In this document: piece by piece, positions 1-11,160 of the stretch | Layout: each line of letters opens with the position of its first letter | How positions within the stretch are numbered: the stretch's first letter is position 1 | Assembly: GCA_950022655.1 (NCBI GenBank) | Contig: OX465579.1 | Location: forward strand, 17,583,088 to 17,647,087 | Length of the DNA stretch: 64,000 nucleotides | Reading direction: 5' to 3' | Source: Alentia gelatinosa | Lineage: Eukaryota; Annelida; Polychaeta; Phyllodocida; Polynoidae | Notes under the pieces: model-generated | What the model was told of the DNA's origin: nothing | The model's database searches: none | What the model saw: only the letters and a program-made list of their open reading frames with translations | Made by a program: the position numbers and the translations under genes

Positions 1-36
1 GGTATAGGGCTGCCTTGCCCAAAGACAAGATGTTTT

Positions 37-345
37 TTTATTATCCTCCTAATACAAACTGTCCATAGAGAACACATAGGGAGGGCATATCACCATACCT
101 GGAGCAAACAGATATGTTGAATGCTCCGGGTTATGATAAAGAACGCATATAGAGAAACAGTGCGTGCTGAAAAATAGTGCATACCTAGATGAACTAATAT
201 TGGTATGCTATTTGTCAGGAAAAGGGGGATAATAATTCAAATGAAGACTGGTTTCAGATAAATGTGGTTGTAAGCTGTTTGTACGCTCTTCGGAGTTGAC
301 TCTGTGCAATATCCTCGCATGCGCTCAGATATTACGATACCTTTT
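37..345 (+). mobile_element. Family A composite foldback element, decayed and truncated
   Basis: It begins TTTATTATCCTCCTAAT and reaches the opposite inverted end GGGGGATAATAA near 223. The first half of the family palindrome follows (GTTTCAGATAAA ... GAGTTGACTCTGTG ... CCTCGCATGCGCTCAGA). The second palindrome arm is missing. Confidence 0.7.
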
Positions 346-451
346 CAACGGATTCGTCACATGTCATGAACATCTCATGATCCGTCGCATCACCCATACA
401 CACAACCCCGGCCCCACTGGAGCGATTGGAGGAAATGGAGTATGACAACGT

Positions 452-681
452 ATTCTAGCTCTGCTATCATCTGCCAGGACATGTAAGATATCGGCACTGT
501 AGTCGGGGGACAGCCACAATTTCCAGCTGTTATAATCTAATTATAATCGTGAGACAAGTCCAAAACCTCTTTATGGCAAGCCCCCAAAAAATCAGTTTTA
601 GTAAAATCCATTGATAACTGGACCCGCCACCTAGTGTTTTGTTTGGCGTCGGGGGCAAGATGGCCGTCTCCATAACACAAT

Positions 682-690
<9 letters not shown>
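452..690 (-). mobile_element. Family P repeat
   Basis: Reverse complement of the repeats at 35872-36134 and 23913-25005. Shared features are the phrases CAAGATGGCCGTC, GTTTTGTTTGGCGTC and CAATTTCCAG. The expected terminal TATAGGGCACA is decayed. Confidence 0.7.

Positions 691-747
<57 letters not shown>
684..747. repeat. (TA)n microsatellite
   Basis: About 64 bp of uninterrupted TA. Confidence 0.97.
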
Positions 748-750
<3 letters not shown>

Positions 751-890
751 AACAATCATATGGAATTGAGTAACCTTTAGAATTTATCCTTATCCTTATT
801 TAACGTTTATAGAATTTATGGGCAGGGCGAAGAAAACCAGCCAGGCTGCTGACACCCAAGTCCCTTTATTAACCGGTATACTATACTACG
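748..890. repeat. Decayed F2 palindrome arm
   Basis: GAACAATCATATGGAATTGAG matches the palindrome arm at 37440 (AACAATCATATGTAATTGAG) and 51215 in inverse. The rest is unassigned. Confidence 0.45.

Positions 891-891
<1 letters not shown>

Positions 892-959
<68 letters not shown>
892..959. repeat. (TA)n microsatellite
   Basis: About 68 bp of TA repeat. Confidence 0.97.
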
Positions 960-964
<5 letters not shown>

Positions 965-1020
965 TACGCTGGCTGATTGTAAAACATAAAAGGTTAATAA
1001 AGAAATTCTTTAAATAAAAA

Positions 1021-1155
1021 CAATCCTACACCTCCGCATCTTTTTAACTTCATATATCATGCGTGGCATATAAATATTTTATGGCAAAACCGTGGCATAC
1101 AGTCACACCAGGTTAACTCTATGGAGATTTACATGAGGGGTAGGGTTTAGTTGAT
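1021..1155 (+). mobile_element. Family F2 element, decayed
   Basis: It shares AACTTCATATATCATGCGTG, TTTTATGGCAAAACCGTGG and CATACAGTCACACCAGGTT with the better copies at 37470-37600 and 51065-51215. It ends GAGGGGTAGGGTTTAG, the decayed inverted end. Confidence 0.65.
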
Positions 1156-1719
1156 GGGATTTCACGCTGTGATAACTGACAGCTTCATATCATGGCGGGA
1201 TCTCTATGATGCATGTAATCTAAAAGCCTAGAAAGCCCGCGACCAATACACCACACTACCTTCCTAAAGGCACACATCTTGTGTGCCAGCTATTTCTTGA
1301 TCCTCTTGGACAAATGCACACTGGCTCAGCATTTGAAAAGTAGGCTACCTATGCAAGGAAAATCCCTTGATGATATCTTTGGCTTAAACTTTTCTTTTTA
1401 CATCGATGACCTTGCAGAAACAACTGGGAAAAGTCTATTTTGGGTAATCACTATATATATTTGTATTCTTATTACATTCATATTTATGTATTTTGTCTAA
1501 TACTTGTGACATTTGATGCCTTTCCAGAAAATTAATTTGCCTAATTGACTTAATGATACTGAGAATAGTAGTTTTGGGTCGAATTGATTTTGATTTTTAT
1601 AATTGGAGAGAACAAAAATGTACACAGCAGGATTAAATGGTAGCTTGCAGGGCAAACCAAGCCTGCGCAGGGTCTGGTATCCTGCCCATTTATATGTATC
1701 TATGATATATCCATGGCGT
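1156..1719. other. Unassigned AT-rich sequence
   Basis: Short open frames at 1279-1500 and 1603-1881 have no recognisable domain, codon bias or splice context. I see no repeat copy elsewhere in the window. Confidence 0.3.
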
Positions 1720-2090
1720 ATACTGTACGTTTTGTTATATAATGTACAGATACCATGCAGAACCCTGTTCCGTACGCGTAGACTAAAACCTAAGTTGGTT
1801 AGGCCAAGTTATGGTAATTTTAATTTTGGATATATAACAAATATTGAACAACCTACTATGCTTGTACACAAAAAATCATAAAATCTCCGAACGACCGGGG
1901 TGAAATGATGTCAAACTTTGGTTTCAGGAAAAGAATGCAGTACTATGCCTGTTTAAGCAATAAAACTCGATGATGATTTACGGTTCGTAGGGAACTCAGC
2001 GTAAACGCCTCGTTACGTACTGACCATTTTATAGCTTGTACCGCTTGGTTAGGTCTTTCCATATTGATGTAAAAAAGTCATTAAGTTTCT
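1720..2090 (+). repeat. Family U repeat
   Basis: Shares an ordered series of phrases with 36960-37310: CATGCAGAACCCTGTTCCGT versus CATGGAACACTGTTCCAT, GATGATTTACGGTTC, and GGTTAGGTCTTTC versus GGTCAGGTCGTTC. Two diverged copies; type unknown. Confidence 0.5.
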
Positions 2091-2245
2091 TGTAGACAAG
2101 GCAAATATGGGTAATTGTAGCTAGCCCAGATGGATCATCAAAGATGCATTATACCTTGGTGTTGTATGTCGTCAGCCCATGTTCATATAAGGATGTTAAC
2201 ACTCATCTATAAATCTTAGTTCTAGAATATATGTATTCTCACCAT

Positions 2246-2703
2246 TAAAGGCATATCGGACAATTTGGCTTGAAAATTAAAACCCATGTCAATTTCCTGA
2301 AAATTTAAGAAGATTATCCCCAAGTGTTTTGGAGCACATATCTAACTTAAAAATCGGGGTCACCATGCTAGTTTTTGATTTATAGATCAATATTATGATG
2401 ATTTTATATTTGAATATATAGAAATTCTAAAAAGTATTTTTTCACATGGTAAAACCCATGTCATTTTCCTCAAACTTTTACAGAATATAGAACATGTGTA
2501 GTACCACTCATTTAGGTTTTAAAAACCATCGGTCACCGTCCTTGTTTTTTTAATAAATTGAAGAAAACCACAGTTTTCAGTACATTTCCTATGTAAATCA
2601 AGCAAATGGAGATTGGCCTATTTTACATATTTTGATTTGATAAACTGGACAAAATGTTAAATTCACTCATGTAGAATTAGAATGAATCCCAAGAAACCAG
2701 TTT

Positions 2704-2744
<41 letters not shown>

Positions 2745-2796
2745 CATTATTTAAAAATCACCAAGTGGTGCCACTGTGAATTGTAGGATATGCCTA
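2246..2796 (+). mobile_element. Family H foldback element, copy 1
   Basis: It starts TAAAGGCATATCGGACAATT and ends CACAGTGG-type GGCGCCAC sequence (read inversely), then GAATTGTAGGATATGCCTA. The terminal inverted repeat is about 20 bp and the element about 550 bp. A (TAA)n tract at 2706-2743 lies near the right end. Confidence 0.85.
2706..2743. repeat. (TAA)n microsatellite inside H
   Basis: About twelve TAA units. Confidence 0.95.
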
Positions 2797-3100
2797 TAAA
2801 GGCATATCCTACAATTCACAGTGGCGCCACCTGGTGATTTGTAAGTATGCTAAATTTTCAGTCAAATCTGGTTCTTTGTGTTTCATTCTAATTCTAACTC
2901 GGTAAATTTGATGTTGTGTACAGTTTATCCTATTTTAATAGGCAAAATATGCCAACTTACATGTGTTTGATTTACAAAAGAAATGTAATGCAAATAAGGC
3001 TTTCTACAATTCTTTCAAAAACAAGGATGGTTTCTTTCAAAAACAAGGATGGAGACCTATGAATTTTGAAACTTAAAAGTGTAGTACTTTACAGTTACCA
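2797..3100 (-). mobile_element. Family H element, copy 2 (truncated, head-to-head with copy 1)
   Basis: It starts TAAAGGCATATCCTACAATT and carries GGCGCCACCTGGTGATTT and CAAAAACAAGGATGGAGACC, all present in other H copies. It stops after about 300 bp. Confidence 0.75.
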
Positions 3101-3368
3101 TGTTCCCGCTATTAACACCATTTCTAATTCTCCTAAACACTTTATGTATTTACCATTTACATTGGATTATCCATATTACCCTAAGGTCGGTGGTCTAATT
3201 ATCGCTGTTTGTAGTAGGTCAACATCACCGAACGAAGCCCATCCAAGTCGTATTTACCTTGCACCCTCATGAGACATGGGTGTAAGTTGTTACGTAACTG
3301 TCTCTGTGGTTCCCCGACAAGTCAATACCATTACGTTGGCGGATGACGTCTCTGGTTTGCGCATTCCT

Positions 3369-4003
3369 TAAAGGCATATCGTACAACTCACGGTGGCGCC
3401 ACCTTTTAAGTAATGTTAATTACCAGTCAAAACTGGTTCCATGGGACTCATTCTACCTAGAAATGAGAACATCTAACATTTTGTCCAATTTATCCAATCC
3501 TCATAGGTAAGTTAGGCCAACTTACATTTGAAATGTTCTGAAAAAATATGAGGAAAAAACTTAACTGTGTAGTAGTAGATATAGACTATATTCTCTGAAG
3601 GTTTTAAGAAAATGACATGGGTTTTACTATGTCAAAAGCAACTTCTTAGAATATCTGTATATTCTATTGTAGAATTAGAACCCCTTGAAATTGAAGATGA
3701 TGATCTCCAAGTGTTATAGAACACATTGTCAATTCAAGAAAAAGGGGTCAGTCACTATGCTAGTTTTTGATTTAAAGATAAATATTATGAAAATATTATG
3801 ATAGAACATACATAGACATTCTAAACAGTTGGGGTTTCCCCACATAGTATAACTCATGTAATTTCCTTCCTTCTGTGCAAATATTTTATATTTCACTCAT
3901 TTGGTATTTGGAAAAAAAAATCATAGGAAATAGCTTGAATTGATGATTGCCAGCTTTGAAAATCACCAGGTGGCGCCACTGTGTATTGTAGGATATGCCT
4001 TTA
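3369..4003. mobile_element. Family H foldback element, copy 3 (full)
   Basis: It begins TAAAGGCATATCGTACAACT and ends TTGTAGGATATGCCTTTA, with GGCGCCACC near both ends. The left ~300 bp resembles the reverse complement of the right ~300 bp, so the whole element can fold back. Confidence 0.85.
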
Positions 4004-4529
4004 ATGTGTGTACATAAGCATGGCGTGACAATGGTGCTGTTAAACTGTTGTTATCTTAATATATCATGATATTTACATCTACTGAAAGTCAGTATGGACA
4101 CATGCCAACCTCCCCCAAGCGCCGATCGTGGTTGTTATTGGTGCATGGAACGCTGTTTACGAACAGATTGTGCGCATGAATGTTTTTTTGCATCTGATTA
4201 TGGTATGGAAAGGGCGGAAATTACCTCTGTGTAACCATAGAGCCTGTGGGAGATAAAGGTTCGCCCCACCCCAACAGTTACTCCAGTCAAAATAAAAGCC
4301 TTAAAAAATTGATTGGGTATATGTTTATAGGATTCATAGAGTCAAAAGCGTTTGATGGGTTTCTTGTATCCCAATATTCTGATTTAGATTTATAACATTG
4401 AAAAGAGGCTGTTAACCTAAATTCCTTATTCAAAGCATCGCCCCGAAGGAAGTCAGTGTAATACTGCAGCAAAGTCTACACGTAAAGCAATATCATAGAC
4501 CATTATAAAGGCCGTACGCATACTGAATG

Positions 4530-4725
4530 CAACCACCTTATTACACATAGCAGGCCAATTCGTGCAAAAGTAAGAGAAAACTGGACCCAATACTGAACCC
4601 TGTGGCACTCCAAAGTTTGCGTATTCACTGCTGGAAACTACGCCACTGAGTTATTGTCTACGCACAGCGAGGTAGTCATTCAGTCATTTACATAGTAATT
4701 TCGATAATTTGAACAGCTTCTGTAG
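4530..4725 (-). mobile_element. LINE reverse transcriptase remnant
   Basis: The minus strand encodes NDYLAVRRQ, then FGVPQGSVLGPVF, which is the diagnostic GVPQGSxLGP block of non-LTR reverse transcriptase. Frames are broken on both sides. It may belong to the same Jockey-superfamily type as the 39-42 kb copy. A weaker minus-strand stretch near 5330-5420 (AIDFGKDE, FDTENAFEH) could be an earlier part of the same domain. Confidence 0.75.
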
Positions 4726-4737
4726 TATACAAAATAG

Positions 4738-4925
4738 CATTTCTATAGACAGATCAGCAAATGTATGTATTTTTTCGCTCTTTTATATCAATCAGATAGT
4801 CTATAGAAATGTGGTGTAAAATCTTTGCCGTCGGATGGGTTTCCGAGCCTCAGATGTCTGACAGCGTGTTGGTTCGGCGTCATTCCGACGAGAAAAAATT
4901 TAGAAATGTGTCTATAGAAATGTGC
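4738..4925. repeat. Small inverted-repeat element
   Basis: CATTTCTATAGACA at 4738-4752 is mirrored by GTCTATAGAAATGTG at 4800 and 4910. GC-rich sequence lies between. It adjoins the LINE remnant and could be an insertion into it. Confidence 0.4.
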
Positions 4926-6109
4926 CTGTTATCTCTCCAGCATTGAATAATTGCATATCTTCATAGCTACAAAGTACCATACATCGTAAAAATGTTATAG
5001 AAGACCTCATAGACCTCAAAGACATGTGCAGGATCCAATGCTGAACAAGGTTTGTTTTTATGAAAATTTGAACTAATTCTGAAAAGAGATGGTTCTTAGA
5101 ATGTGTCTGGTCTTATATCAAACACTTATTCAGAGGAGACTTTTTTTCAGATTTATTTCCCCCCTCTTTCCCTTATCTTTCCCCGTTTCTTCTTGAATCC
5201 CTCATATCCCTTAAGTTCCGGACTTGTTAGGATTTCAGTAATTCTGGAAGTTTGTTATTGTTTCATTATCTCATCTAAAATATCCCCCTCTCCTTATCCG
5301 TTTAATTTTCATTGTGCTCAAATGCATTTTCAGTGTCGAAGAAATAACCTGTGGTCTCATAAGCCTCATCTTTGCCAAAGTCGATAGCTTCATTCTATTT
5401 CAAAAAAGCATCCGATGTGTCCAGTGCACTTTGAAACCCAGATTACTTGTCAGACAATTACTGCCTACGAATTTCTTGGTTTATATTCTGTATTTTAGAA
5501 ATGTATTTTATTTCTGTGTCACCACAGAAGGAGCTGACAGTAAACTAATTGGCCCCAAATTGCTAATTTCTCATCTCATTTGGAGATAATTCACGTAGCT
5601 TTGCATTGTAAATTACTATGCCATTCAAACTCGATGGGATACGACCTCTGACTCTCAACTTTCATAGGTTTCCTCCATGATACACAATAGGCACCAAAAT
5701 AGCTGAAATTGCCGCGCCAAACCCGACTCTACCGATTCATTGAGTTAACATTAAAAGGACGAGGTATGTAAAGGTATTTCAAATTTACAACTATAAAGTT
5801 CATCACAAATGCATCTGTCAGAAAGGTTTGAATAGAAATTGTAATGTTCAGAATTTAAACGTTCAAATCATGAATATTTTAAGTTCTTTTGATTGACTCA
5901 CATTACAACTCAATATACTTCATATAGCTGTTTTTTTTAAAATCTAAAATAAGATTTCACTAATACTTGACGACATGCATGAGATAACCCACAAAACAGT
6001 CAACCCAAGCACAACATACAACCCTGCATCAATAGCATCCGATAGCCCAAGGAAAATGAGACTCAAGTACACAAGTACACAAGCAATAATAATGGGGAAA
6101 GAAAATTAG
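4926..6109. other. Unassigned AT-rich sequence
   Basis: Open frames at 5103-5387 and 5314-5589 carry no domain I recognise. The minus strand near 5330-5420 may hold a decayed reverse-transcriptase motif. No terminal repeats seen. Confidence 0.3.
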
Positions 6110-6801
6110 GTTCCTTTGCAATCCCTGTAAACTACGATTACTCGTAGGCGTTGATGCAAACGTGAGGGCATCCAGCGTGGTATGGTCGAGAAATAATGAT
6201 TGTTTCCAACTCGAGTCATAAGAGGTCGCTAGTGAGCCAGGAGCGCAACCCTGCCAGGTCACCTGGTGGGCATTTACTGAACCTAGTTGGGTAGCTCTTT
6301 CAGCAATACACTGGCAACCAGAGCTACACAAAATTAGCTCTGGTTGGGTTAAATAGGCAGCCGCCTTGACCCAGTAGCGGGACCTGTTTTTACTTTCTAC
6401 CCTATTTTTGTACTGCTCGGAGAGTGTGTTAAGTCACAACCTCGAAGCCAATCTAGCATTTTGTTATTTCCTTGTGTGTTTATAAATTTCCTGAACAGAA
6501 CAACCAAAAAGCTAAATTTCATTATCAATTTGCTAAGCTGTAAATTTACCTATTAAGTATTTCTGCTTTTAGAGCCTACATAGAACAAGAAGTATTTGGT
6601 TTGAGGCGCACCCCAAGTGATCCCGTATCAGATTTTACCCGACCATTCTCCAACAGAACACAATGAAATAACACTCTAAAAGCAGTAAGAAAAAGGTCTG
6701 ACAGGAGAGTAGCATACATTTCCCTGTAATGTGTCAAGGCGGCCACGAATTTAACCCGACCGAAACATATTTAGTGTAGCTCTGGCCAGTGTACTTAGAA
6801 G

Positions 6802-6802
<1 letters not shown>
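6110..6802. other. Unassigned; possible Q-like fragments
   Basis: Phrases such as GGTAGCTCTTTCAGC and TAGCTCTGGCCAGTGTAC recur near 36550-36590 and 45135, but I could not define ends. Confidence 0.3.

Positions 6803-6875
<73 letters not shown>
6803..6875. repeat. (TA)n microsatellite
   Basis: About 70 bp of TA with one CA interruption. Confidence 0.97.
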
Positions 6876-6944
6876 CTAATTTCTTTCATAGACACTAGGA
6901 GGCACACAAGGCAGCCTGTGCGCCTCAAGCGGTCGTGAAAGAGT

Positions 6945-7335
6945 CTAAGCTAGATACAGTGGCTAACATAAATTGGGCACCCACCCCTGTCTGCGCTGAG
7001 CTACGACTTAGGGTTAGTATATGGTTAAACGCTGGTCATGTCCACGAATTCTCACACTTAGACCAAGTTGTATTTTTTATGCAGGGTTCTGAGAGCAGAA
7101 CTATTTATCAGGAAATATCAAAAGCTCACCAAATTGATAATAAAGTATACCTTTATGGTTGATTCATTCAAAATACAAACAAATTTGAAATAAGAATATG
7201 TAAACAAGGCTTCAAGGGTGAGAAATATATCGCATTCCAAACATAGGTCCAGGTCTCATGAAACATATGCTAGGAGAGTAACATAGACATACAGGTAGTC
7301 TGTTTACAGACCGGTCCGCCTATACTAAGGCTTAC
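6945..7335 (+). repeat. Family Q repeat
   Basis: Shares CACGAATTCTCAC and TTAGACCAAGTT, then a long run through ATAAGAATATGTAAA, CATAGGTCCAGG and GGAGAGTAACA, with 36300-36520. Ends unclear. Confidence 0.55.
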
Positions 7336-7675
7336 AGTCTGTAAGGGTCTAACAAAGCACAGCTCCCATTTGCCAGTTCCCTCTGGATGATAGGAGAAAG
7401 GAATTTCGTGATTGGCTGCTCTAATTGTAGCACCAACTCAAGGCTGAGCATACCACGATTCTGGAGATTCATTATAACTCTATCAGCTGATTTATTTGGT
7501 ACATACTCAGTAAAAGCTACTCTAGGACCTATGCTTGAAGAGTAACACACTGAATACTAGCAGATCACTCAGGGTAGCTGAGTACCAGCAGAGGCAGGAA
7601 TCCCTGACTCAAAATGGCACCCATAACAGTCTTAATTTGAGCCTGTGCGCCCTGGCCCTGGCGATAACAGACTTT

Positions 7676-7998
7676 ATTACCCACCTGATACGGAGTCTCC
7701 ATACTAAGCCTATGGAGATTACAGATCGCTACTGAGGAGGATACGGAGCTCCGTACCCTCCTAGGAGGATACGGATTTTTGAGATGAAAGTAGTCCCAAA
7801 CAAAACTTCTTAATTACGTTGAAAAGTTTTCTAACGATCATATTTATTGCTTAAATCTAAAAATAAGTGAGTAATAAATACAACATTACAATAATTTCGA
7901 TCTGTGTGGCCGTATTCTCCTTGTAGTTTACGCTACGCAATACTCGTCAACTACGCGGAGAATACGGCCACTCAGATCGAAATCATGGTAATATTGTG
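7676..7998 (+). mobile_element. Family C composite foldback element
   Basis: The left end is TTATTACCCACCTGATACGG and the inverted partner is AAGTGAGTAATAAATAC at 7865-7881. The palindrome follows: TTTCGATCTGTGTGGCCGTA at 7898 against TACGGCCACTCAGATCGAAA at 7963-7982. The two parts are about 205 and 110 bp. Confidence 0.85.
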
Positions 7999-7999
7999 T

Positions 8000-8695
8000 A
8001 TGTATTAGAGTCTAACATACAAGTAGTGGGTGAAGGTGGCCGTAGTGTGGCTCTGGCAGCCAGAGTATGGCCACCAGAGCAAACTTCTGCTACAGCTGCG
8101 GCCAACTTCCACCAGATGGCGTGGGGATAGTCTGTACCTACGAAATCGCGAGTCCATTTTACCTTTGATTATAATTCTAATCCCATTTCCTTTTTAGCTG
8201 GCTGCACTTTCGGGTGGAGGGTGGATGGGTACCTATGTACTATGGTGTATGTTTAATAGATAATATTAAAATGATATAAGACAGTGCAACTGTAAATGAC
8301 ATATATGTGTGTACATGTGCAGGACATACGATATATCGTTTGAATTACTGTGACGTTATGTGGTCTGTCACCATACAGATATGTCCTAGCGTACTATTGT
8401 TGAATAAGTATTCCCTTCGTCGATATACATCGTAATATGTTGACATAATTACAGTGAGAGGAATGCTCATTCACAGAGTGTGCATAATAGAGGTGCAAAC
8501 ATACGAGGCCAGTCTGCATAGCCTATCAATACACCATATAATCCATCCGTTTAGCCCTTCAGATATAATATGCATACGTCTCTATTGATCCGGAGGTTGA
8601 CAGGTGGCCATCTTCTACATTCATTTCCTTTCGCAGTGGCCTCACACCAACCCACCACTGGAGGCTCAAGCTCCGAGTGGGTCACATACTTTGGA
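8000..8695. other. Unassigned
   Basis: One short hairpin (GTGGCTCTGG ... CCAGAGTATGGCCAC near 8048-8078). Otherwise no repeat copy or coding signal. Confidence 0.3.
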
Positions 8696-8699
8696 GGAA

Positions 8700-9122
8700 A
8701 AGTATTCTTCTAGAGTGGAGCACATCTATAGACAACTAGGAGCCAAAAGTATGTTCATCACAGATGAATGAGCGTGCAATTATAAATGAAAAACAATTAA
8801 AAGGTTTGGTTTAGATATAGCCTATGGATAGTTTTCTGTAACCCACTTGCACCCAGTCAACTTGCAATTTCTGCAACTGCCTATCTAAGATCCAAACATA
8901 TCAAGCCCCAGTGGGTCTTGAGGTATTTTGGTCTTGAGTGATTGGTCATGGTCAGCTGGGCATGCCTCTAAGAGACTGTGACACTGGCTCCCTGCTCTGT
9001 TCTCAGTATCACAGTGAATAGCACACAGATAGTGAAGGGATAGTTTGTATGCAGTACCCTGAAAGTCTATATGGACCCCTCTAACATCTAGATGATGTAT
9101 GTAGTGCGTGCAAGGAGGCTCT
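8700..9122 (+). mobile_element. Family O repeat
   Basis: Carries the series CAACTAGGAGC, AGTATGTTCATC, ATGAATGAGCGTGCAATTAT, CTGTAACCCACTTGC, GGTCATGGTCAGCTGGGCAT and CACAGTGAATAGCA. The same order appears at 12895-13185 (inverse), 21570-21965 and split at 43006/44872. About 390 bp, non-coding. Confidence 0.8.
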
Positions 9123-9225
9123 AATAAACGATGGTTTTGTGGACAGCGGCCGTAAACCACGAGTGGCTGCCGCGTAGCAATACACGAGCGCCTGCGAGTA
9201 TATTACGACGTCAACATCGATTGAA
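9123..9225 (-). repeat. Family B palindrome, solo
   Basis: Carries AACGATGGTTTTGTGGACAG then CGCGTAGCAATACACGAGCG and TATTACGACGTCAAC. One arm plus tip; the other arm is lost. Confidence 0.7.
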
Positions 9226-9362
9226 CATTTATTGGTGACCTTATGGAAGGCTAAGCCTGTCTTAATGAACGAACCCAAATATTATTAAACGATAACCTTA
9301 ACGAAGTACAGAAAAAGGTCTTCATGTACGATCCTAGATTATTCAACAGGCCCCAGGACATA
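9226..9362 (-). mobile_element. Family N repeat, fragment
   Basis: ATGTACGATCCTAGATTATT and AACAGGCCCC at its end match the inverted ends of 15905-16075 and 20325-20535. Confidence 0.65.
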
Positions 9363-9371
9363 ATGTAAATA

Positions 9372-9745
9372 ACGATCGATGGTTTTGTGGACAGGTGGCC
9401 GCGTAGTAATAGACAAGTATCAGCGAGTGTATTACGACATCACCCTGGAGTGGTTTACAGAGCCGCCTATCCACAAAACCATCGTTTGTTGTATTTATTA
9501 TCCATCTTTTTCAACATGATACACCCAGTAATTACTATATTAAAGGGTATGACAAAAAGGGACAATTTCTTTGCTCTACAGCACAAAGGGACTATTCTTC
9601 AATATACCATAGCTATATACGTATACCACAGATTTGGATCCATTTACATCAGTTATGGTATCCAACAGGTTTGATATAATGGGTCGTGGTTTACATAGCC
9701 CCCATACATGGGGGTCTTTGTATACAATGGATAATAAATGAGTGT
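9372..9745 (-). mobile_element. Family B composite foldback element, reverse orientation
   Basis: The palindrome comes first (ATGGTTTTGTGGACAGG ... ATCCACAAAACCATCG, 9380-9485). The inverted-end module follows from TTTATTATCCATC at 9495 to ATGGATAATAAAT at 9727-9739. Internal phrases (GTATACCACAGATTTGGATC) match copies at 13269 and 14478. Confidence 0.85.
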
Positions 9746-9829
9746 CATGGGTATAGAGGGGAGGGGGAGGTGTCGCAGAGGGGAGGTGGGCTATACCGGG
9801 GACACACCAAGCAATAATCAGGTGTAATA

Positions 9830-9972
9830 TGAAATAATAGCTCACATATAGGCCATTTTGTGTTGGCGATTACGGAACTCTCTGTGTTTCTCGCTTGGTG
9901 TGTTTCCGGCTTTAACGCAGCGAGTTCCATAATCGCCAACACAAAATGGCCTATATGTGAGCTATTATTTCA
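9830..9972. repeat. Family L palindrome 1
   Basis: Arms of about 47 bp. CACATATAGGCCATTTTGTG on the left pairs with CACAAAATGGCCTATATGTG on the right; GTTGGCGATTACGGAACTC pairs with GAGTTCCATAATCGCCAAC. The loop carries TCTCGCTTGGTGTG. Confidence 0.88.
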
Positions 9973-10039
9973 TACTTCATCTGATTATTGCTTCCAAGAT
10001 TCTAAATTGTAGGCAGGAGCTATTCCTATGAAATAAGAT

Positions 10040-10185
10040 CTCACATATATACGACAATTTCTGTTGGCGATTCCGGAGATCGCTGCCTTCACTCGCTTGG
10101 TGTGTCCCCGGTATTATACACACCAAGCGAGTGAAGGTAGCGATCTCCGGAATCGCCAACACAAAATGCCATGTATGTGAGATAT
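10040..10185. repeat. Family L palindrome 2
   Basis: Arms of about 50 bp nearly perfect: GGCGATTCCGGAGATCGCTG against the inverse at 10137-10155, with CACTCGCTTGGTGTGT and ACACACCAAGCGAGTG flanking the short loop. Confidence 0.9.
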
Positions 10186-10254
10186 CTTTTCCTAATACAA
10201 TCTCCCACTGATAATTTAGCGTTTGAGAAGCAATAATCCGATGAAACATGAAAT

Positions 10255-10335
10255 AATAGGCCACACACAAGCCATTTTGTGTTGGCGATTCTGAAAATCG
10301 CGCCGTTTCTCGCTTGGTGTGTCTCCGCTATTAGG
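10255..10335. repeat. Family L, half copy at the edge of the CpG block
   Basis: GCCATTTTGTGTTGGCGATT and TTTCTCGCTTGGTGTG repeat the left arm of the two palindromes. The second arm is absent, and GC-rich promoter sequence begins directly after. Confidence 0.75.
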
Positions 10336-11160
10336 ATCGGGGTGGGGGCGGTCGACAGGGAAGGACTGACACGAGGCAATAAGTAACGGGAGCGTGGTCC
10401 AGCAGTAGCGGGCATGCAGGGGTGGGAGGGGGTGTTGAGGTGGTGGTGGGGCGGGAGCGGCCTCAGGAATGGACGTTCACTCTGATCGCGTTACACCCCA
10501 CACTGGACATCCAAGCCTCGACCAGCCACCCAGCCAGCCACCCGGCCAGCCGGCCCTGCGCGGGCGGTTCCACCACCACCACCACCTCCACCACCACTGA
10601 GGGCGGCGTTAAAACTGCCATGAATTCCTACGTCTTCCTCCAGCGTACCCTGAAGGTGGGTCTCGATCCGGACCGGATTTTAGCGCTCAGCTCCCGGCGC
10701 CAAGAGCATTAGCGGTCCGTCAACACGGGGTCGATGGCGCCGGGCGGGCCCCCCGGCCTCACGCCGCCCGGCACTAATTTAATTCTATTAGGGTTTAATT
10801 CGGCGCCGCTCTCTGACCCTCGACGCCTCAAGTGGGGTTTATACATGATTGGCCTCCTCCTCTTACTCCTCCTCTCCAGCCAATTTATATTAAGCCGGTC
10901 ATGCGAACAAAAAACTACTTTGTTGGGAAATGCTGGGGTGGTGTTGTTGGCGAAGGCCGCCCGCTGGGAGGTGGGGGAGGTTGACGGAAGCCACCCCCGC
11001 AGAGCCCGTGAGGCGGCACGGCGGGCGGCCGGTCTCATTGCCGCAGTGTGCACGGTGGGAGCGAGCGGCGCACACGTGGAGCAGGTGAATGAGGGCGTGA
11101 GGCTGAGTACGCGAGTTGCTCACGCTGATACAGGTACGCCCCACTATGGCTGAGCGACTC
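10336..11160 (+). promoter_or_regulatory. CpG-rich promoter and 5' UTR block of the LRRC74-like gene
   Basis: About 800 bp of GC- and CpG-rich sequence stands out sharply from AT-rich flanks. It contains GGGCGGGAGCGG-type GC boxes near 10450, a pyrimidine and CCACC-rich tract at 10568-10600 just before the proposed start codon, and paired CCAAT-type motifs (GATTGG near 10849, GCCAAT near 10878). No TATA box is evident. The likely transcription start lies upstream of 10620. The open frame containing the 10620 start runs back to an ATG at 10422, so a longer N-terminus is possible. A divergent minus-strand transcript from the same island cannot be excluded; minus-strand frames here look like GC-driven shadows. 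Confidence 0.65.
10620..10655 (+). CDS. Exon 1 candidate of LRRC74-like gene (12 codons with start)
   Basis: ATG at 10620 has a good Kozak context (GCC before ATG). Twelve codons (MNSYVFLQRTLK) end at AAG followed by the donor GTGGGT at 10656. It ends in phase 0, which is the phase required by the next exon at 17808. It lies within a CpG-rich block, as expected for a first exon. The link to exon 2 across a 7.15 kb intron is inferred from phase, orientation and position only. An in-frame ATG at 10422 could add 66 residues. Confidence 0.55.

Noticed and set aside
6734..6928. Poly Tyr-Ile frames in (TA)n tracts (also 53367-53633)
   Set aside because: Direct translation of TA microsatellites.
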